Source: Apium graveolens
Taxonomy: Eukaryota > Streptophyta > Magnoliopsida > Apiales > Apiaceae
Direction of reading: 5' to 3'
NCBI RefSeq assembly: GCF_009905375.1
Contig: NC_133653.1
Span: 86,282,079 to 86,346,078, forward strand
Length of the DNA stretch: 64,000 nt
Below the pieces are notes generated by a model. That model was given only the letters and a program-made list of their open reading frames with translations. It searched no databases and was not told the origin of the DNA. A program made the position numbers and the translations under genes. Shown here piece by piece: positions 49,244 through 60,266 of the stretch (positions within the stretch are counted from its first letter, which is position 1; the number at the start of each line of letters is the position of its first letter).

Positions 49244-49651
49244 CTTATCAGTACTTGATGATCAGCTAATGATGTCATCAAGATTTGTCACTTCAATAGA
49301 TATTCGAGGAGGAAAAGGAAAGTAGATATTCAAGGCGACGAAGGACTTTATCTTAAAAGCAATCATACATGGATAGGTTTCCTTATTGTAATAGAATAGG
49401 ATTCCTTATTAATTGTGTAGCTGTGCTCTATATAAAGCACATATTAGGTTCATGCTATAAGCATTGCGAACATTGTTATATCATTCGCATAACCTAGCAG
49501 CTCTCAAGAATATTTGTTCATCCTTTTGAGAGAGTACGTTTATAATCAGTTTTTATCTGTTATATAAAAACCATTGATTATGTTGAAGCTTTGTCGAATT
49601 ATTTGCATAAACTGTATTCAATCCCCTCTATAGTTGATTACGGACCTAACA
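49244..49651 (+). repeat. Relic copia LTR, 3' part, cut by G2
   Basis: Ends CGGACCTAACA and contains TATATAAA (49429-49436) followed by 'aacctagcagctctca', as in the copia-A LTR. The left part was displaced by G2; the first five bases (CTTAT) would be the G2 duplication. Motifs like CTTATCAGTACTTGATGATCAG at its start resemble the copia-A array. Confidence 0.75.
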
Positions 49652-50084
49652 TTTTCATATCATAGTGTGATGATCATCGGGTCTTCATGGAGGAATTTCA
49701 ACCCTTCCGAATTAGAATTATCAAAATTAGTGGCAATTTTCATTGTCACTCCTTCTGGTGTACTACCTTTCGGGAACAAGCTTTCATTAAGTTTCTTGAA
49801 GTACCAACGGTCGTTAGTCTTCTATTGATCATATTGATAACCGGCCCTCAGGGCCACATGTTTTTCTAGAGTTTCTTGATCTCCTCTTTTATTCTTCATA
49901 ATCTTTCATTATATTACTTCTCTCACCGTCTTGGTGAACTTGTTTAGTGTCCCTCCCCAGATTGGTAACTCAATTTTATTTATTAGTTTACGACAATCGT
50001 CGACGTCCTCTTCGTGAAATATTGAATACAAATTCTTGTTCCTCTTTTCAAGGTTGGTGCACAGTGGTTTCGGCCATCGACCAT
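49652..50084 (-). pseudogene. Tat-lineage gag-pol relic, protease-side part
   Basis: Colinear with about 58240-58700 of the young Tat element, but diverged and with stops. Matching stretches surround 'atcgggtcttcatgg' (young: 'agcgggtcgtcatgg') and 'ggccctcagggcc'. It continues at 60805. The last five bases (ACCAT) are the target duplication of the young element. Confidence 0.7.
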
Positions 50085-50622
50085 TGTTATGGATTAAAAC
50101 TACTATATATAATTGCTGTATTTAATACTAAGGAACGTGAGCTCCAAGGCTCGATTTGACTGCTCTTGTGTTTCGTGACTCAATCTGCCTTAACAAGATG
50201 CCTACGTACCTTGCTGATTGCCAAGGATCAAGTCAAAAAAATGTAGTTCTGATTTGTGGGGTGAGACCCCTTATATAGATGTTGGTGGTCCTTGAATTGG
50301 ACTTGGTATAGGAGACTTGGTGGGCAAGTCTCATAATTAGAATGGACTTTGGAGTCCTAGATAGTAGGAAACTGATTCCTTATCCTTTTAGGTCCCCTTG
50401 AGGCTTATCTATAAGGATTTATATCCTTATCAGGACTCTTCTCAACAGCTGATTTTTCCCTTATTAATTAATTACGAAATTAATTAATAATCAGGGCTTT
50501 TGGGCCTTTTTTATTCGACTAGACCTGATCTGGTCCATCAGGCTTAACCTTTCTGGTCTGAATATCAAACACCTTCTTATTGGGTCCAGCAGCCCATTAT
50601 CAGGATTTATTTATCCCTATCA
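50085..50622 (-). repeat. Tat element 3' LTR (538 bp)
   Basis: On the minus strand it starts TGATAGGGAT and ends CCATAACA. Identical to the right LTR except one base near 50253. Confidence 0.96.
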
Positions 50623-50642
50623 TTTGCCCCCCAACTTTTGGG
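50623..50642 (-). other. Tat element polypurine tract
   Basis: The minus strand reads AAAAGTTGGGGGGCAAA up to LTR start TGATAG. Confidence 0.85.
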
Positions 50643-50789
50643 AAACATTGATTATGTTTCGCAGAAGTTAAGTCTATTCATTCCCTTACAGGGTTTCGTT
50701 CTTGCGTAAAGTGTGGAGCGACCTACACGTTTACAACGAATTTTTCCTTTTAGGAATTATTTTGATTTCCAGGAATTTTTCCCTTATCT

Positions 50790-51160
50790 CCGGGATTTTT
50801 CCCTAATTTCTGGAATTTTCCCTAATTTTTCTGGGATTTTTCCTTATTTTCCTGGGATTTATCCTTAATTTCTGGATTTTTCCCTTAATTTCTGGATTTT
50901 TCCCTTAATTTCTGGGATTTATCCTTAATTTCTGGATTTTCCCTTAATTTCTGGATTTTTCCCTTAATTTCTGGGATTTATCCTTAATTTCTGGATTTTT
51001 CCCTTAATTTCTGGATTTTTCCCTTAATTTCTGGGATTTATCCTTAATTTCTGGGATTTATCCTTAATTTCTGGATTTTTCCCTTAATTTCTGGATTTTT
51101 CCCTTAATTTCTGGGATTTATCCTTAATTTTCTGGATTTATTCCTTAATTTTCTGAAAAT
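50790..51160. repeat. 20-bp minisatellite in the Tat 3' region
   Basis: About 18 tandem units of about 20 bp with core TTAATTTCTGGRTTTWTCC. Two variants (GGATTTTTCCC and GGGATTTATCC) alternate in a mostly two-to-one order, giving a higher-order period of about 60 bp. Confidence 0.9.
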
Positions 51161-51219
51161 ATTAACATTTTTCAGAAATTATTTAAGGAATTTCCTTATT
51201 TTTCTTCTTTTTTTTTTAT

Positions 51220-51840
51220 ACAGATTTCGACCAGGAATCCATTCGGCCAGGATCCTGGTCGAATTAACCTTCAGTATGCCTTGGTCGACTGAATTTCGAG
51301 CAGGTTCTATTCGATCAGGAATCCTGGTCGATTTTCGGCCAGGATTTTCACCCCTTCCTTTTTTTTTTTTTTTTTTTTTTTTTTGCAGTTTTCGAGCAGA
51401 AAATTTTCGAGTAGGAAATTTCAATTTCGGTCAGGATTTTCGGTCAGGAGTCCTAGTTTTGACCGAATTAACTTCCCTTGGTTGCCCAGGTCGATAGAAA
51501 TTCGGGCAGGATCCATTCGACCAGGATTTGGCCTTGCTTTCTGGTCGACAATCTTCTCAGGGTTAAGAAAAGAGGATCAGGATTTTCGGTCAGGAGTCCT
51601 AGTTTTGACCGAATTAACTTCCCTTGGTTGCCCAGGTCGATAGAAATTCGGGCAGGATCCATTCGACCAGGATTTGGCCTTGCTTTCTGGTCGACAATCT
51701 TCTCAGGGTTAAGAAAAGAGGATCAGGATTTTCGGTCAGGATTTCTATATAATTCTTGGTCGAATAGGTTTAAATTCTGGTCGAAATAACCATTTTCTTT
51801 AGCCCTTGTCGACAGAATTTCGACCTCAACTCTTTGGATT
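51220..51840. repeat. 146-bp tandem duplication among CAGGA-rich sequence
   Basis: A unit of 146 bp starts at 51431 and 51577 and again partly at 51723. Both full copies appear nearly identical. The surrounding DNA has many TTCGRYCAGGA / CAGGATTTTCGG elements and a T-run of about 26 at 51358-51384. Plus-strand open frames here only reflect the repeat. Confidence 0.88.
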
Positions 51841-51874
51841 AGGAATGTATCTGGGTTTATCTGGGTTTTGCATT

Positions 51875-52184
51875 TGGGCCCTAATTCTTTAATTAACTGG
51901 GCTTCTTTGGGCCTGGGCTAGTTCATGTCTTTCCAATCTGGGCCTTTTTCTGAATCTGGGCTTCTTGTACCCACAGGCCCAATAATTCTGGGGCTGGTCT
52001 AAAAAAAATTTTAGAACCTTCTGGAATTTTCGAGGTTTTTATGGAATTTCCAAATGTTTCTGGATTTTTCTAGAAAGTTTCCCTTAATTCTTTCAATTCC
52101 TTGTAGAACATTCCAGAATATTCCTTACTTTGGGCCAAAATGGGCTTTTTAAGGCCCATTATCCACTTATTTCTCCTATATATA
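51875..52184 (+). promoter_or_regulatory. Promoter of the Tat antisense gene: TGGGCY cluster and TATA box
   Basis: Ten copies of TGGGCC, TGGGCT or the reverse GGCCCA between 51875 and 52158, then TATATATAG at 52176-52184, 124 bp before the ATG at 52308. TGGGCY is the plant 'site II' element bound by TCP factors in genes active in dividing cells. Its function here is inferred. Confidence 0.6.
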
Positions 52185-52307
52185 GGTGGGATGAGAGTGT
52201 GCTTCTTCACACCTCTCATTTCATTTCTCTTCATCTCAAACTTCCTAATCTTCTCCTCTCTCAAATCCACTCCTTCCTCCTCCCAAGTCTTTTCCAGTCT
52301 TTACTAG

Positions 52308-54213
52308 ATGGCTGACAAGAGTTCCGAGAGGGCGGCCAAGATAGCCTCGGCTTCAAAACGAGGTAATGATATCGAGATCCGCTCTTCATATATGTCTTTA
52401 ATTGATATGATTAATACTAGGGAGGATGAATATCCTTCCACTGCACATCTCGACTCCTTTAATCACTGTAATACTTGGCATAACATAGATTTCAATAAAC
52501 TAAATGCTCGTTATAACGTCCCTCCCCCCTTTAGACTAGTTCCAGTCTCTGGTGGTGACCGTACTTGCCACTGGAGGCCCGATACTCTCTTCATCTACAC
52601 CGACGCCCTTAATGCTGGGCTTAGGTTCCCTTTCCATCCTTTTATCCCTCATCTTTTGGCTGACTTACAAATCAACCCGTGTCAGCTTCCTCCAAACGCC
52701 TGGAGGAATATTCTATGTTTTATGGTTTGTTGTCTTAGGGAGGGCTTTCCTCTTTCTGTAGCCGTTTTTAGGAAAGTCTTTCAATGTTACAATAGTTCTT
52801 CCAATATTTGTGGCTGGGTTTATGTCAAACAAAGGCTCAAAAGCAAACATATCTTTAATAGCGCCTCTATTCCTGATAATAATCCAAATTGGAGGAATAG
52901 TTTCGTTGGGTTACGTTGGGAGAATGGCGACTGGGGCACGCTCTTTCGATCTTCCTTCGGGAAGGTCAGTGATGGTAGCCTCAAATCCATTCACTTAACT
53001 CCTGAAGAAACTATCATTTACAATGGGCTCACTCAGGATGATGGCACCACCACCAGCTGGACTCTTTTAGAAGAGTTTTCCCTGATTCATGTGGGACTAT
53101 CCTCTGTTTCTCAACAGGGTATTTCTCTTCCCTTCTCAATTTTTCTTTATTTCACGCATTATTAACATCACTTATTTTGTCTTTTGCTTTGTTTCAGCTG
53201 CTAAGGAGATTAACGAGGACAATGTCCCCTTGGTCGAGGAAACAGCTAGGATGAAGAAAGCTCGGTTAGCAGGCCTAGACACCCGAGGAAAGGCGACAGA
53301 GCCTATCTTCTTGAGAAAGCACAAGGAGCCTATGGGGGAGGCTTCAACTGAAGGAGCTGAGGGCCATAATGCTCCTATCACTGCTGCTGCCCCTGCTGCT
53401 GCTGCTACAGGCGCCTTTCAGCCTCTCTGGGGATTCCGCCGAGGGGATACCGTGGTTGGTTCCACGAAGCATGCTTGGGATTGGTCCTACCATAGCGTGA
53501 CTCCAAAGGACTTTACTGATGTGGTGGCCACCCCTGACCTTGAGAGGATTAAGCTCATGGGAGCCCAATCTCTGGCTTCGGTATGCCTTCTCTTTTTTAA
53601 ACTTATTTCTCGTTCTTGTAGCACTTTCTTGCCTTATACTTTGCTAATTGTTTTGTTTCAGTCTAACGCCTACTTTCAAGGCGTTGTGAGGCAAGCCGAA
53701 TCATGGAAGCGGGCTTCTGATAAGGCCGATAATGCCCTCAGGAGGCAGCAGAAGAAGTATGCTACCCTGGAGAAGAAGCTCAAGCGCAAGGAGGAAGAAC
53801 TCGGAGAGTCTAACGCCGAGCTGGTGGTACTTCGGGCGGATAAGGATAAGGCTATAGACAACTATCTGGACTCGGAGGAGTTTGCCCAATCTATGAGGAT
53901 TAGGGATGATTCAGTCTTTCCCGAGTTTTTTAGGACTGGTTGGGACACGGCCCTTGGGACCGTGAACGGGGCTTGTCCTGATATTAACCCGGCGGACTAT
54001 ATCTGCCCTGATGACGAGGCTTTGCTACAGAGGTTTCGTACCCGAGTAGTTGTCTCAGACCATGTTCCTCAGGATCCACTCCTTCCTCCTCCCGAGTCTT
54101 CTTCCAGACCTGCTGAGGACGACAGCTCTTCCTCCTCCTCCGAGACGACAGAGACATCCAGCGAGAGTGGAGAGGACGATGATATGGATGCCGAGGGTAC
54201 TTCAGCTCCTTAG
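52308..54213 (+). CDS. Tat element antisense gene, three exons, about 581 residues
   Basis: Opposite in strand to gag-pol. Exons 52308-53118, 53198-53580 and 53662-54213; introns start GT and end AG after T-rich tracts and keep the frame. Residues about 70-170 (PPPFRLVPVSGGD, FRFPF-like FPFHPFIPHLLADL, LPPNAWRNILCFMVCC) resemble the 'putative gypsy-type transposon' domain (Transposase_28) of plant genomes. Residues about 400-470 form a charged coiled coil (KKYATLEKKLKRKEEELGE). The C-terminus is a Ser/Glu/Asp-rich acidic tail. No stop interrupts the spliced frame. Grande and other Tat elements are known to carry antisense ORFs; function unknown. It ends 312 bp from the converging pol end. Confidence 0.8.
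53119..53197 (+). other. Intron 1 of the antisense gene (79 bp)
   Basis: GTATTTC to TTGTTTCAG. Removal joins ...SVSQQ to AAKEINED in one frame (phase 1); without removal the frame stops at 53165. This is the strongest evidence that splicing is needed. Confidence 0.8.
53581..53661 (+). other. Intron 2 of the antisense gene (81 bp)
   Basis: GTATGCC to TTGTTTCAG, the same acceptor as intron 1. Its length is a multiple of three without a stop, so a retained form would add 27 hydrophobic residues. T-rich composition (about half T) unlike the exons supports an intron. Confidence 0.7.
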
Positions 54214-54525
54214 AGCTTTTTCAGCCCTGCGTGGCTTTTTTTATTTTCGAGACTTTATTTATCAAACTTTTGTAACATCTATCAGATCTATTTCATTTAT
54301 CACCTTTTATGCTTGCATCCATGCATTTGATTTTTATTTGTTAGGCCACAAACATACTTTGAAGAACTTATGAATTTCATAAAATTGTCTGGGATTCGTC
54401 CCTTACACAAGTCTTAATAAATTTCGTAATAAAACTAAAACATATAAATCCTAAGCAAGCAAAGCTTCAAGGTGCTTTTCAACCTACTCGCCATCCTGAC
54501 GAGTGAGAATCGTACTTCGATCATC
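54214..54525. terminator. Gap between converging genes with a poly(A)-like signal
   Basis: 312 bp between the antisense stop and the pol stop. AATAAA at 54416-54421 could be the poly(A) signal of the antisense gene. Nothing else is recognised. Confidence 0.4.
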
Positions 54526-54978
54526 TCACACGTAGTAAACCTTCAGGTTTTGTGCGTGCCAGGTTCTCGGGACTTCAAAACCATCCATAGTCTCCAGCTT
54601 GTAGGTTCCTCTACCCTGAACGCTCTTGACTCTATACGGCCCTTCCCAATTTGGGGCAAGCTTTCCTTTCTGTCCGACACCAGAAGCCTCTATTTTTCTC
54701 AAGACTAGGTCACCTTGTTTGAAAAACCTCTCTTTAACCCTTAGGTTGTAGTAGAATGAAGCCTTTTTCTGATATTCTACTATCTTTGCGTGTGCTTTAT
54801 CTCGCACTTCATCGATTAAATCCAGGGCTAACTTCTGCCCTTCCTCATTTTCTTTTTCATCAAAAGCCTGAATCCTTGGAGAAGAATGTGATATCTCCAC
54901 GGGAACTACTGCTTCCGCCCCATATGCCAACATGAAAGGAGTTGCATTTGTCGTGACTCTACAGGTAGTCCTATAGGC
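54526..54978 (-). pseudogene. Tat pol, integrase C-terminal part after an in-frame TGA
   Basis: Same frame as the 1629-codon part and separated from it only by TGA at 54979-54981. It contains FMLAYGAEAVVP, typical of the integrase core end, then a helical part and LAPNWEGPYRV, the GPY/F-type module, and ends VYYV. It would be the last part of one gag-pol protein. Confidence 0.85.
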
Positions 54979-57900
54979 TCACAATATGGGAAGTATCTCA
55001 TCCACCCAGTTATTTCTTGACTTTTCGATCCTCTTCTTTAGTCCATCCAGGATTATCCGATTTGCTACCTCCGCTTGCCCATTGGCTTGCGGGTGAGCCA
55101 CAGAGGTGAACCGTAACTCAATTTCATTTTCTTCGCAATACTTCTTGAATTCCTCGTTGTTGAATTGTGTTCCATTGTCAGTGACGAGGATACGGGGAAT
55201 TCCATATCGGCACATAATGTTTTCCCACAGGAATTGTGCAACCTGCTTAGTTGTGATTTTGGCCAAAGGTTTGGCTTCGATCCACTTGGTGAAATAATCA
55301 ATTGCTACAATCAGAAACTTCCTTTGTGCTGTGGCCATAGTAAAAGGCCCTAGAATATCCATCCCCCACATAGCAAAGGGAATAGGTGAGTTGATAGAGG
55401 TCAGCATCTCGGGGGGTTGTCTGGCGACTGGTGCATGCTTCTGACAACGATCACACTTCTTTACATATTCTTTGGCATCAGCCATCATTTCTGGCCAATA
55501 GAAGCCTAAACGAGTTATCTTATGAGCCAAGGCCCTGCCCCCCAAGTGTTGCCCACAAATACCTCCATGCACTTCCTCAAGAGCTAAGCGTGCCTCATCG
55601 GGCCTGAGACACCTCAAGTAAGGAACCACGAAAGATCTTTTATATAGAATCCCATCTATCAAAGAGTACCTTAGTGCTCGAACAGTTAACTTCCGTGCCT
55701 CAATTGTATCGCTTGGCAACCAACCGGTCTGAATGTGAGCCTTGATGGGATCAATCCATGACGTCCCCAAGCCTACGGGAGCCACAAGCTTAACATCTAT
55801 GCTTCGTGTCTTCAAAACACGGAAGTACACACTTCCTGAACTTTCTTCAATCTCAGATGAAGCAAACTTTGATAGCGCATCTGCTTTAGCATTTTCTTCC
55901 CTTGGAATGTGTTCAACATGGCATTCATTAAATTGGGTCATCACAGCCCTTACTAGGCGAACATACTTTGCCATCGTATCATCCCTTGCTTCAAATTCTC
56001 CCTTTACCTGGGATATGATCAACTTCGAGTCTCCACGGACCTTTAAGTTTTTGACTCTAAGTGTCCCAGCTAGACCAAGGCCAGCAATCAGGGCTTCATA
56101 CTCTGCCTCATTGTTTGTGGTTGGGAAGTCTAGCTTCATGGCATACTCAATTAAGAATCCATCAGGGCTCTGCAAAACCAACCCTGCTCCACTGGAATTT
56201 GTTTTTGATGCTCCATCAAAATAGAGAACCCAATATTCTTTCTCCTTGTCCCCATTGTCGACTCCCTTGTCTTGAGGTGTGGTATCTTCCTGCCCCCCGA
56301 CTTCTTGGTTGGGTATGGTACATTCCACCACGAAGTCAGCTAGTGCCTGGGCTTTTATGGCCATACGTGGCTTATACTTGAGATCGAACTCTCCCAACTC
56401 TATTGCCCACTTAATCAGTCTCCCACTTGCCTTGGGACTGTGAATGATATTTCTCAGTGGCTGATTTGTTAGCACTTCAATTTGGTGAGCTTGAAAATAA
56501 GGACGCAGCTTTCTTGAAGCCATTACCAAGGCTAAAGCGAATTTCTCAATGGCTGAATAATTCAACTCAGCACCATGCAAAATTTTGCTGACATAGTATA
56601 CGGGTTTCTGGACTTTCAGTTCCTCCTTAACCAACACCGCGCTCAAGGCGCTTTCTGAAACAGCCAAGTACAAGAATAAAACTTCACTCAGAACTGGCTT
56701 GGCCAACAACGGGGCCTGGCCCATATACTTCTTTAACTCTTCAAATGCCTTCTGATTTTCCTCACTCCATACAAAGTCTTTAATGTTCTTTAATGACTTG
56801 AAGAATGACAAGCACTTGTCTCCTGACTTGGAGATGAATCGTCCTAGCGCAGCAACCCTTCCTGTGAGTTTCTGAACATCCTTGACAGTTTTTGGGGGTT
56901 CCATGTCCAGGATTGCCTTTATTTTATCGGGGTTAGCCTCAATTCCCCTCTTTGAGACCATCAATCCCAAGAATTTTCCAGATCCTACTCCGAAAGCACA
57001 CTTCGTGGGATTCAACATCATCTTGTGGTACCTCAGGACCTCAAAAGCTTCCCTCAAATGGGTTATATGATCAGTCTTTACTAGACTCTTGACTAGCATG
57101 TCATCAACATAGACTTCCATAGTCTTCCCAATAAGATCCTTAAAAATTTTATTCACCAACCTTTGATAGGTGGCTCCTGCATTCTTGAGACCAAACGCCA
57201 TAACAAGATAACAATAAACACCAAAGTCAGTGATAAATGATACCTTTGGAATATCATCCTTATGCATTTTGATCTGGTTGTATCCGCTAAACCCATCCAT
57301 GAAACTCAGCATCTCATGTCCAGCGGTGGCATCAATCAAAGTATCAATTCTAGGCAGCGGAAAACAGTCTTTGGGGCATGCATCATTCAGATCGGTGAAG
57401 TCTATACACATCCTCCACTTTCCATTAGCCTTCTTCACCATTACAGGGTTTGCTAACCACTCCGGAAATTGAATCTCCTCAATGAAACCAGCCTCTAAGA
57501 GCTTTTCCACTTCCTGCTTTATAGCCTCTTGTCTTTCCGGGGCAAAATTTCTTTTCTTTTGTTTCACTGTCTTCCGGCTTGGATCCACGTTTAACTTGTG
57601 GGTAATTAACTCCGGGTCTATGCCTGGCATATCAGCTGCTGACCATGCAAACACATCACTATTTTCTTGCAAAAATTTCACTAACTTCCCTCTAAGGGGC
57701 TCCTCTAATGTAGCTCCAATGAAAGTCATCCTCTCAGGATTCTTGGGATCTAAAGGAACCGAAACCAATTCTTCTGCTGGCCTTCCTCTATTCTCATCAT
57801 TTTCTCGAACATCCATATCTTCAATAGGAAGAACCTGCCCCCCGACTCCATCTGCCCTCAAAGAGGCCACATAACAGCTTCTAGCCATTTTTTGATCTCC

Positions 57901-59880
57901 TCTCTCTTCTCCAATCCCGTTTCGGGTGGGAAACTTCATGACTGAATGGTAGGAAGAGGGGACTGCCTTGAAGGCATGTATCCCTGTTCTCCCCATGATA
58001 GCATTATAAGTTGAACTAGCCTTTACCACCACAAAATCCAGCATCTGCGTTGCTTGCCTTGGCTCCGTACCTATGGTGGTTGGCAATTTAATTATCCCTT
58101 CCACAGGACATTCTACTCCAGCAAATCCATATATCGGCATGTCGGTTGGTGTCAACTGGGAGTCGTTATACCCCATCCTTAGAAAGGTGTCGTGGAGCAA
58201 GATATCCACAGAAGCACCATTATCCACAAGGACCCTCTTAACCGGGCTATTTTCTATTATCGGCGTTATGACCAGCGGGTCGTCATGGGGAAACTTCACA
58301 CCCTCTAGGTCGGAATCATCAAAAGCCAATGTTACTTCTGTCCTGGCCCTCTTCGGGGCTTCTCCAACAATATGCATAACCTCTCTAGTATATGCCTTTC
58401 TGGAATTTTTGGACAATCCAGCAGCAGTTGGACCTCCAAAGATCGTGTTTATCACAGGCCCTCGAGGTCTCGGCCCTCCATAAATGGTGTTTATAACTGG
58501 TCCTCTAGGTTGGGGATTCCGCCCCTGATCATCTTGGTCCCTCCTACGATCTTCAAAGTTCTTCCTTCCATTATTATTTCTGTCTCCTCCATCTCCAGTA
58601 TACTTGTTCAATCTTCCTTTTCGAATCAAAAACTCAATTTCATCTTTCAACTGCCTACACTCATCGGTGTCATGGCCAACATCTTTGTGAAACCTGCAAT
58701 ACTTGCCCTTATCTAGCTTGGCGGGATCAGCCTTCAAGGGCTTAGGCCAGCGAATATCTCTGTCTTTCTCAATCTCCATCAAAATCTGACTTCTGGGAGC
58801 ATTCAGCTTAGCGTATTCAGTGAACTTTTGCCCAGGTCCTCCCTTCTTGGGGGTTGAATCAGGGTTTTGTTCAGTTCTAGGATATTTATCCTTAGCGATA
58901 TACTCCAAATCAGTTTTTCGTTTCTTGCCTCCAGTGGGCTCATTACTTACTACGGTCTTCCTCATACTTTCTTCAACCTTGATATACTTCCCTGCCCTCT
59001 CTTGGAGCTGCAACATGCTCTCAGGGGGTCGTTTGGCCAAAGACATCTTGAAAAACTCATCCCTAGTTCCTTGTTGCAGTGCTATCATGGCTACCTTATC
59101 ATCAAGGTCTGGGACTTTTAAAGCCTCCTTTGTAAAACGATTTAGGTAATCTCTTAAGGATTCTTTAGCTCCCTGCACAAGACTCATAAGAGATGCTGAA
59201 CTTTTCTCGTGGACTCTTCCACTGATGAATTGCTTAATAAAAGCCTGACTTAATTCTCTGAATGATCCAATAGAATTTGGGGGTAGGCGACTGTACCATC
59301 TTTGAGCCATACCCGACAGGGTTTGAGGGAAGGCCCGACATTTTATAGCATCATTCACGGGTTGCAGCAGCAGTGCATTAGAGAATGTCCTAACATGATT
59401 AGCGGGGTCTCCCGTGCCATCATAGGCTTTGATAGTGGGCATCTTGAATTTTCTTGAGATATGGGCATTCATTATCTCTTCTGTGAAGGGTGGAGTTGGA
59501 TCATCAGGATCTCCAAGGGGAAGGAGATTGCTTGGATCAGTTCTTGGGACAGCAGCCCTTCTTCTTACCGGACCATCCAGGTCTATGATAGGAGGAGGAT
59601 TTCTCCCCCTAGGAGGTATGTGGGGTCTGGTGGCTTGGTGAGCCTCCAAATCACGCCTCAGCCTTTGGATTTCAGCCTCATGAGCCCTGATCTTTTCCTG
59701 CACTTCTTGGGGATTCGCCCCTGGGGTGCTTTGGGGGCGTTGCCTTCCATCGACCATTGGCTCTTTTCCAGGACGCCTCCTTCTCGGGGCCACTTCATCA
59801 TCCGAAGATTCGGAGTCTCTCTCAGTGTATGGACCAGAAAATTCCCGATCCTCAGGGATAGGATCCAAACCTCGTATATA
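54979..59880 (-). pseudogene. Tat gag-pol polyprotein, main part (about 1630 codons), nearly intact
   Basis: Numbered from 59868 (a TTG; the frame is open to about 59880, no ATG). Gag core about 140-300 (AQRWYSRLPPNSI); modified knuckle C391-H394-H399-C404; protease VDNGASVDI at 548-556; RT about 780-960 with YVDD at 920-923; first RNase H about 1040-1180; second, archaeal-type RNase H about 1211-1340 with D1218, E1256, D1280 and D1330; integrase finger H1434, H1441, C1472, C1475; integrase core D1504, D1564, E1600. All catalytic residues are present. A TGA at 54979-54981 cuts the integrase. It copies element RNA and inserts the DNA; in this copy integrase would be truncated. Confidence 0.93.
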
Positions 59881-60230
59881 GGGGGCGACCGCCCTCGTGC
59901 TTCGCTTCGCCCAGCATATCCACTTCCTCCAACCTCAGGGTGAAGGGGCATCCCATAAGGGGGGTTAGTAGTAATAATAGTTGAATATTCATACCCGACG
60001 GGTCGAGAATTCACAGGTATATGTATTTGTTGAACTTGAGGATTCGTACCTTGAATAGTCGGGGGAGTTGTCCCTTGTGGCTGAGGATGAGTTGCCCCTG
60101 TCTGGGCTTCCCCCTGAGTAGATGCATAAGTTGAATGGGGAGGAACCTCCACGGTTGATGAAATCACCTGGGTTGTCCCTGATGGTGTTCCCTCCTCCAG
60201 AGTGCTGGTTGTTCTCCGTGTTCTCGCCAT
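59881..60230 (-). pseudogene. Tat gag N-terminus, in a different frame from the rest
   Basis: ATG at 60230, 19 bases after the PBS. Pro/Thr/Gln-rich disordered N-terminus (MARTRRTTSTLEEG, PPYGMPLHPEVGG). The frame must change near the five-G run at 59881-59885 to join the main gag-pol part. A one-base indel in the run is the simple explanation; programmed frameshifting is possible but has no visible support such as a clear slippery heptamer and pseudoknot. Confidence 0.75.
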
Positions 60231-60248
60231 GGTTGTTGTTCCGTTTTT

Positions 60249-60266
60249 CCCACAGACGGCGCCAAA
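60249..60266 (-). other. Tat primer-binding site
   Basis: The minus strand reads TTTGGCGCCGTCTGTGGG directly after the LTR end. TGGCGCC-type sites are typical of Tat and Athila elements, not the tRNA-Met site used by the other elements here. I do not assign the tRNA. Confidence 0.8.

Noticed and set aside
50790..51160. CRISPR-like array
   Set aside because: Units are contiguous 20-bp tandem repeats without unique spacers, in a plant retrotransposon.
51179..51789. Several frames over the 146-bp duplication
   Set aside because: Repeated peptide follows from the DNA repeat on both strands; no domain.
59881..59885. Programmed frameshift in Tat gag
   Set aside because: A single homopolymer with no clear slippery heptamer or downstream structure; an indel is simpler. 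Kept only as an alternative in the gag entry.
55742..59943. Plus-strand frames up to 160 codons opposite Tat gag-pol
   Set aside because: Shadows of the conserved minus-strand gag-pol reading frame.
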